Part shown: positions 5,985 through 7,205 of the stretch, piece by piece
How positions within the stretch are numbered: position 1 is the stretch's first letter
Layout of the letters: every line of letters starts with the position of its first letter
Assembly: GCA_003242255.1 (NCBI GenBank)
Contig: QGUT01000078.1
Span: 1-7,205 of the forward strand
Direction: 5' to 3'
Length of the DNA stretch: 7,205 bases
DNA from: Bacillota bacterium
GTDB taxonomy: Bacteria; Bacillota; Thermosediminibacteria; Thermosediminibacterales; Thermosediminibacteraceae
Notes under the pieces: model-generated
Seen by the model: only the letters and a program-made list of their open reading frames with translations
What the model was told of the DNA's origin: nothing
Databases searched by the model: none
Program-made: the position numbers and the translations under genes

Positions 5985-6845
5985 ATGTTAGTCGACGAAG
6001 CTTTAAAGTACGGCAAAAGGGTGCTGTTTGAGGCGGGAGTCGAAACCCCTTTGCTGGACGCGGAGGTCCTCCTCGCCCATGTGCTGGGAGCAAGGCGAAT
6101 GGACCTGTACCTGGAGCCGAAGCGAAAGCTGAAGGAGGAAGAACTGAAAAGCTACATGGCCCTGCTCGAAAGGCGGAGGTCCCGCGTTCCGGTGGCGTAC
6201 ATTACGGGCAAAAAGGAATTTTATACCCTCGAATTTTTTGTGAAAGAAGGGGTGCTGGTCCCCCGGCCGGAAACCGAATTTTTGGTGGAGGAAGTGTTAA
6301 AGCGCATTTCGGACATAAAGGAGCCAAAGGTGGCGGAACTTTGCTGCGGCAGCGGAGCTGTAGCGGTCTCCATAGCTTATTTTAAGGAGGACGCCCTGGT
6401 TTGGGCTTCGGACATATCGGAAACAGCCGGGGAGGTAACTTTGCACAATGCCTCAAAGCACGGCGTGGAAGGTCGGGTCCGCTTTTTGTTGGGAGACCTA
6501 TGGCAGCCCTTTGAGGAAAAGGGGCTGAAAGGGTTCGACCTGGTGGCTGCCAATCCCCCTTATATACCTTCCGGTATGCTGCAGAACCTGCCCCCGGAGG
6601 TGAAAAGAGAACCCAGGGAAGCTTTAGACGGGGGTCCCGACGGGCTCGATTTCTACAGGCGAATTATATCGGGAGCTTCTAAATTTTTAAAGCCGGGAGG
6701 AAGCATCGTCCTGGAGATCGGCCACGACCAGGGGGAAAAGGTCTCCCGTTTACTGGAAAGCCATGGCTTTCAGGAGGTCAGGATTATAAAGGACTACGGC
6801 AGTTTTGAGCGGGTCGTAGCCGCGACACTTGCAGGCAGGGGATGA
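5985..6845 (+). CDS. prmC: Release factor glutamine N5-methyltransferase
   Basis: This 286-residue SAM-dependent methyltransferase (HemK family) modifies the GGQ glutamine of RF1 and RF2, which increases release efficiency. Residues 1 to about 75 form the helical N-terminal domain that contacts the release factor. The catalytic domain shows PRPETE (93-98), the SAM-binding loop ELCCGSGAV (118-126) and the substrate-glutamine motif NPPY (190-193). The loop has two cysteines where DxGTGSG is more usual, but the glycines are intact. Length is normal. ATG at 5985 follows the prfA stop directly, with no spacer and in the same frame. No well-spaced ribosome binding site precedes it (GAAGGTGAG at 5961-5969 is distant), so translation probably depends on ribosomes finishing prfA. 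It overlaps the next gene by four bases (ATGA). Confidence 0.96.
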   Translation: MLVDEALKYGKRVLFEAGVETPLLDAEVLLAHVLGARRMDLYLEPKRKLKEEELKSYMALLERRRSRVPVAYITGKKEFYTLEFFVKEGVLVPRPETEFLVEEVLKRISDIKEPKVAELCCGSGAVAVSIAYFKEDALVWASDISETAGEVTLHNASKHGVEGRVRFLLGDLWQPFEEKGLKGFDLVAANPPYIPSGMLQNLPPEVKREPREALDGGPDGLDFYRRIISGASKFLKPGGSIVLEIGHDQGEKVSRLLESHGFQEVRIIKDYGSFERVVAATLAGRG

Positions 6846-7205
6846 AAAAAGTGAGGCTCTTCATTATGTTCTGGATTTTTTTCAAGATCGGGGCCTTCAC
6901 CCTCGGGGGCGGCTTTGCCATGATTCCCCTGATGAAAGCGGAATTCGTGGATAAATTGAAGTGGATAGACGAGGATGAATTTATGGACATAATCGCGGTG
7001 TCCCAGTGCGCTCCGGGGGCCGTCGCCATAAATTCTTCCATTTACATAGGATACAGGCTTTACGGCTATACTGGGGCAGTTGTTGCGGCTTTGGGCACCG
7101 TACTTCCGTCCTTTATAATAATTTTACTTGTGGCCGTGGTATATGCGGAAGCCAGGGAGATTCCTGCAGTGCAGAAAGCTTTCCGGGGGGTGTATCCCGC
7201 CATAG
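6842..7205 (+). CDS. CHR-family (chromate) transporter, N-terminal part, cut by the window end
   Basis: An open frame from ATG 6842 runs off the right edge, giving 121 residues without a stop. Residues about 7-30 (FIMFWIFFKIGAFTLGGGFA) match the opening membrane segment of CHR transporters, with the typical FKIGAFTLGGG. AVSQCAPGAVAIN (61-73), then GYRLYGYTGA and a long hydrophobic segment LGTVLPSFIIILLVAVV, follow the family order. The usual PGP after AQ/SQ reads PGA here. CHR proteins are annotated as chromate or sulfate-linked transporters, but many have no tested substrate. Bacillota often carry short single-domain forms (~180-200 residues) in adjacent pairs, so a second copy may follow outside the window. 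The start overlaps the prmC stop (ATGA), so it is in the same operon. Confidence 0.9.
   Translation, partial: MKKVRLFIMFWIFFKIGAFTLGGGFAMIPLMKAEFVDKLKWIDEDEFMDIIAVSQCAPGAVAINSSIYIGYRLYGYTGAVVAALGTVLPSFIIILLVAVVYAEAREIPAVQKAFRGVYPAI

Noticed and set aside
1010..7041. Open frames on the - strand opposite the main genes (for example 1010-1420, 5013-5870 and 6784-7041)
   Set aside because: Each lies opposite a recognisable gene, has no family motif and reads as a biased complement of conserved coding sequence. The one at 6784-7041 opposes prmC and the CHR transporter.

Overview
The window looks like a chromosomal core region of a Gram-positive, Clostridia-type anaerobe (Bacillota), possibly thermophilic. 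This rests on strong AGGAGG-type ribosome binding sites, TTG and GTG starts, frequent AGG (Arg) and ATA (Ile) codons, moderate to high GC, dense packing on one strand, and the gene set itself. The exact genus cannot be read from the sequence. All eight protein genes lie on the + strand. I see no tRNA, rRNA, CRISPR array, insertion sequence or prophage sequence.

Region A (26-3645) is a tightly spaced three-gene cluster. It starts with a two-domain protein that joins a LigB/MEMO-like domain to an AMMECR1 domain. Next come an AmrS-type radical SAM protein and a cation diffusion facilitator (CDF) transporter. The first two are the 'AmmeMemoRadiSam' set (AMMECR1, Memo and a radical SAM protein), which is named for its co-occurrence and whose biochemical role I cannot state. 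The CDF protein has an N-D-D-D transmembrane metal site, as reported for manganese exporters, and two tandem cytoplasmic domains.

Region B (3646-4027) is the only substantial intergenic sequence. It holds a good sigma-A-type promoter with an extended -10, an inverted repeat across its -35, a leader of about 50 bases, the small gene rpmE (zinc-type ribosomal protein L31), and a 13-bp hairpin terminator with a weak U tract.

Region C (4028-7205) is a translation-termination operon: a DUF1385 membrane protein (YqhQ family), prfA (release factor 1), prmC (the methyltransferase that modifies the release factor GGQ glutamine), and the N-terminal part of a CHR-family (chromate) transporter cut by the window edge. 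The genes overlap or abut: yqhQ/prfA by 11 bases, prfA/prmC as TAA-ATG with no gap and in the same frame, and prmC/chr as ATGA. PrfA and PrmC are enzyme and substrate. L31, RF1 and PrmC all serve the ribosome. The roles of YqhQ and the CHR transporter here are not known to me.

Most of the window is ordinary housekeeping sequence. The least understood parts are the AmmeMemoRadiSam pair and the YqhQ protein, which carries an HxxEH motif beside a membrane segment.
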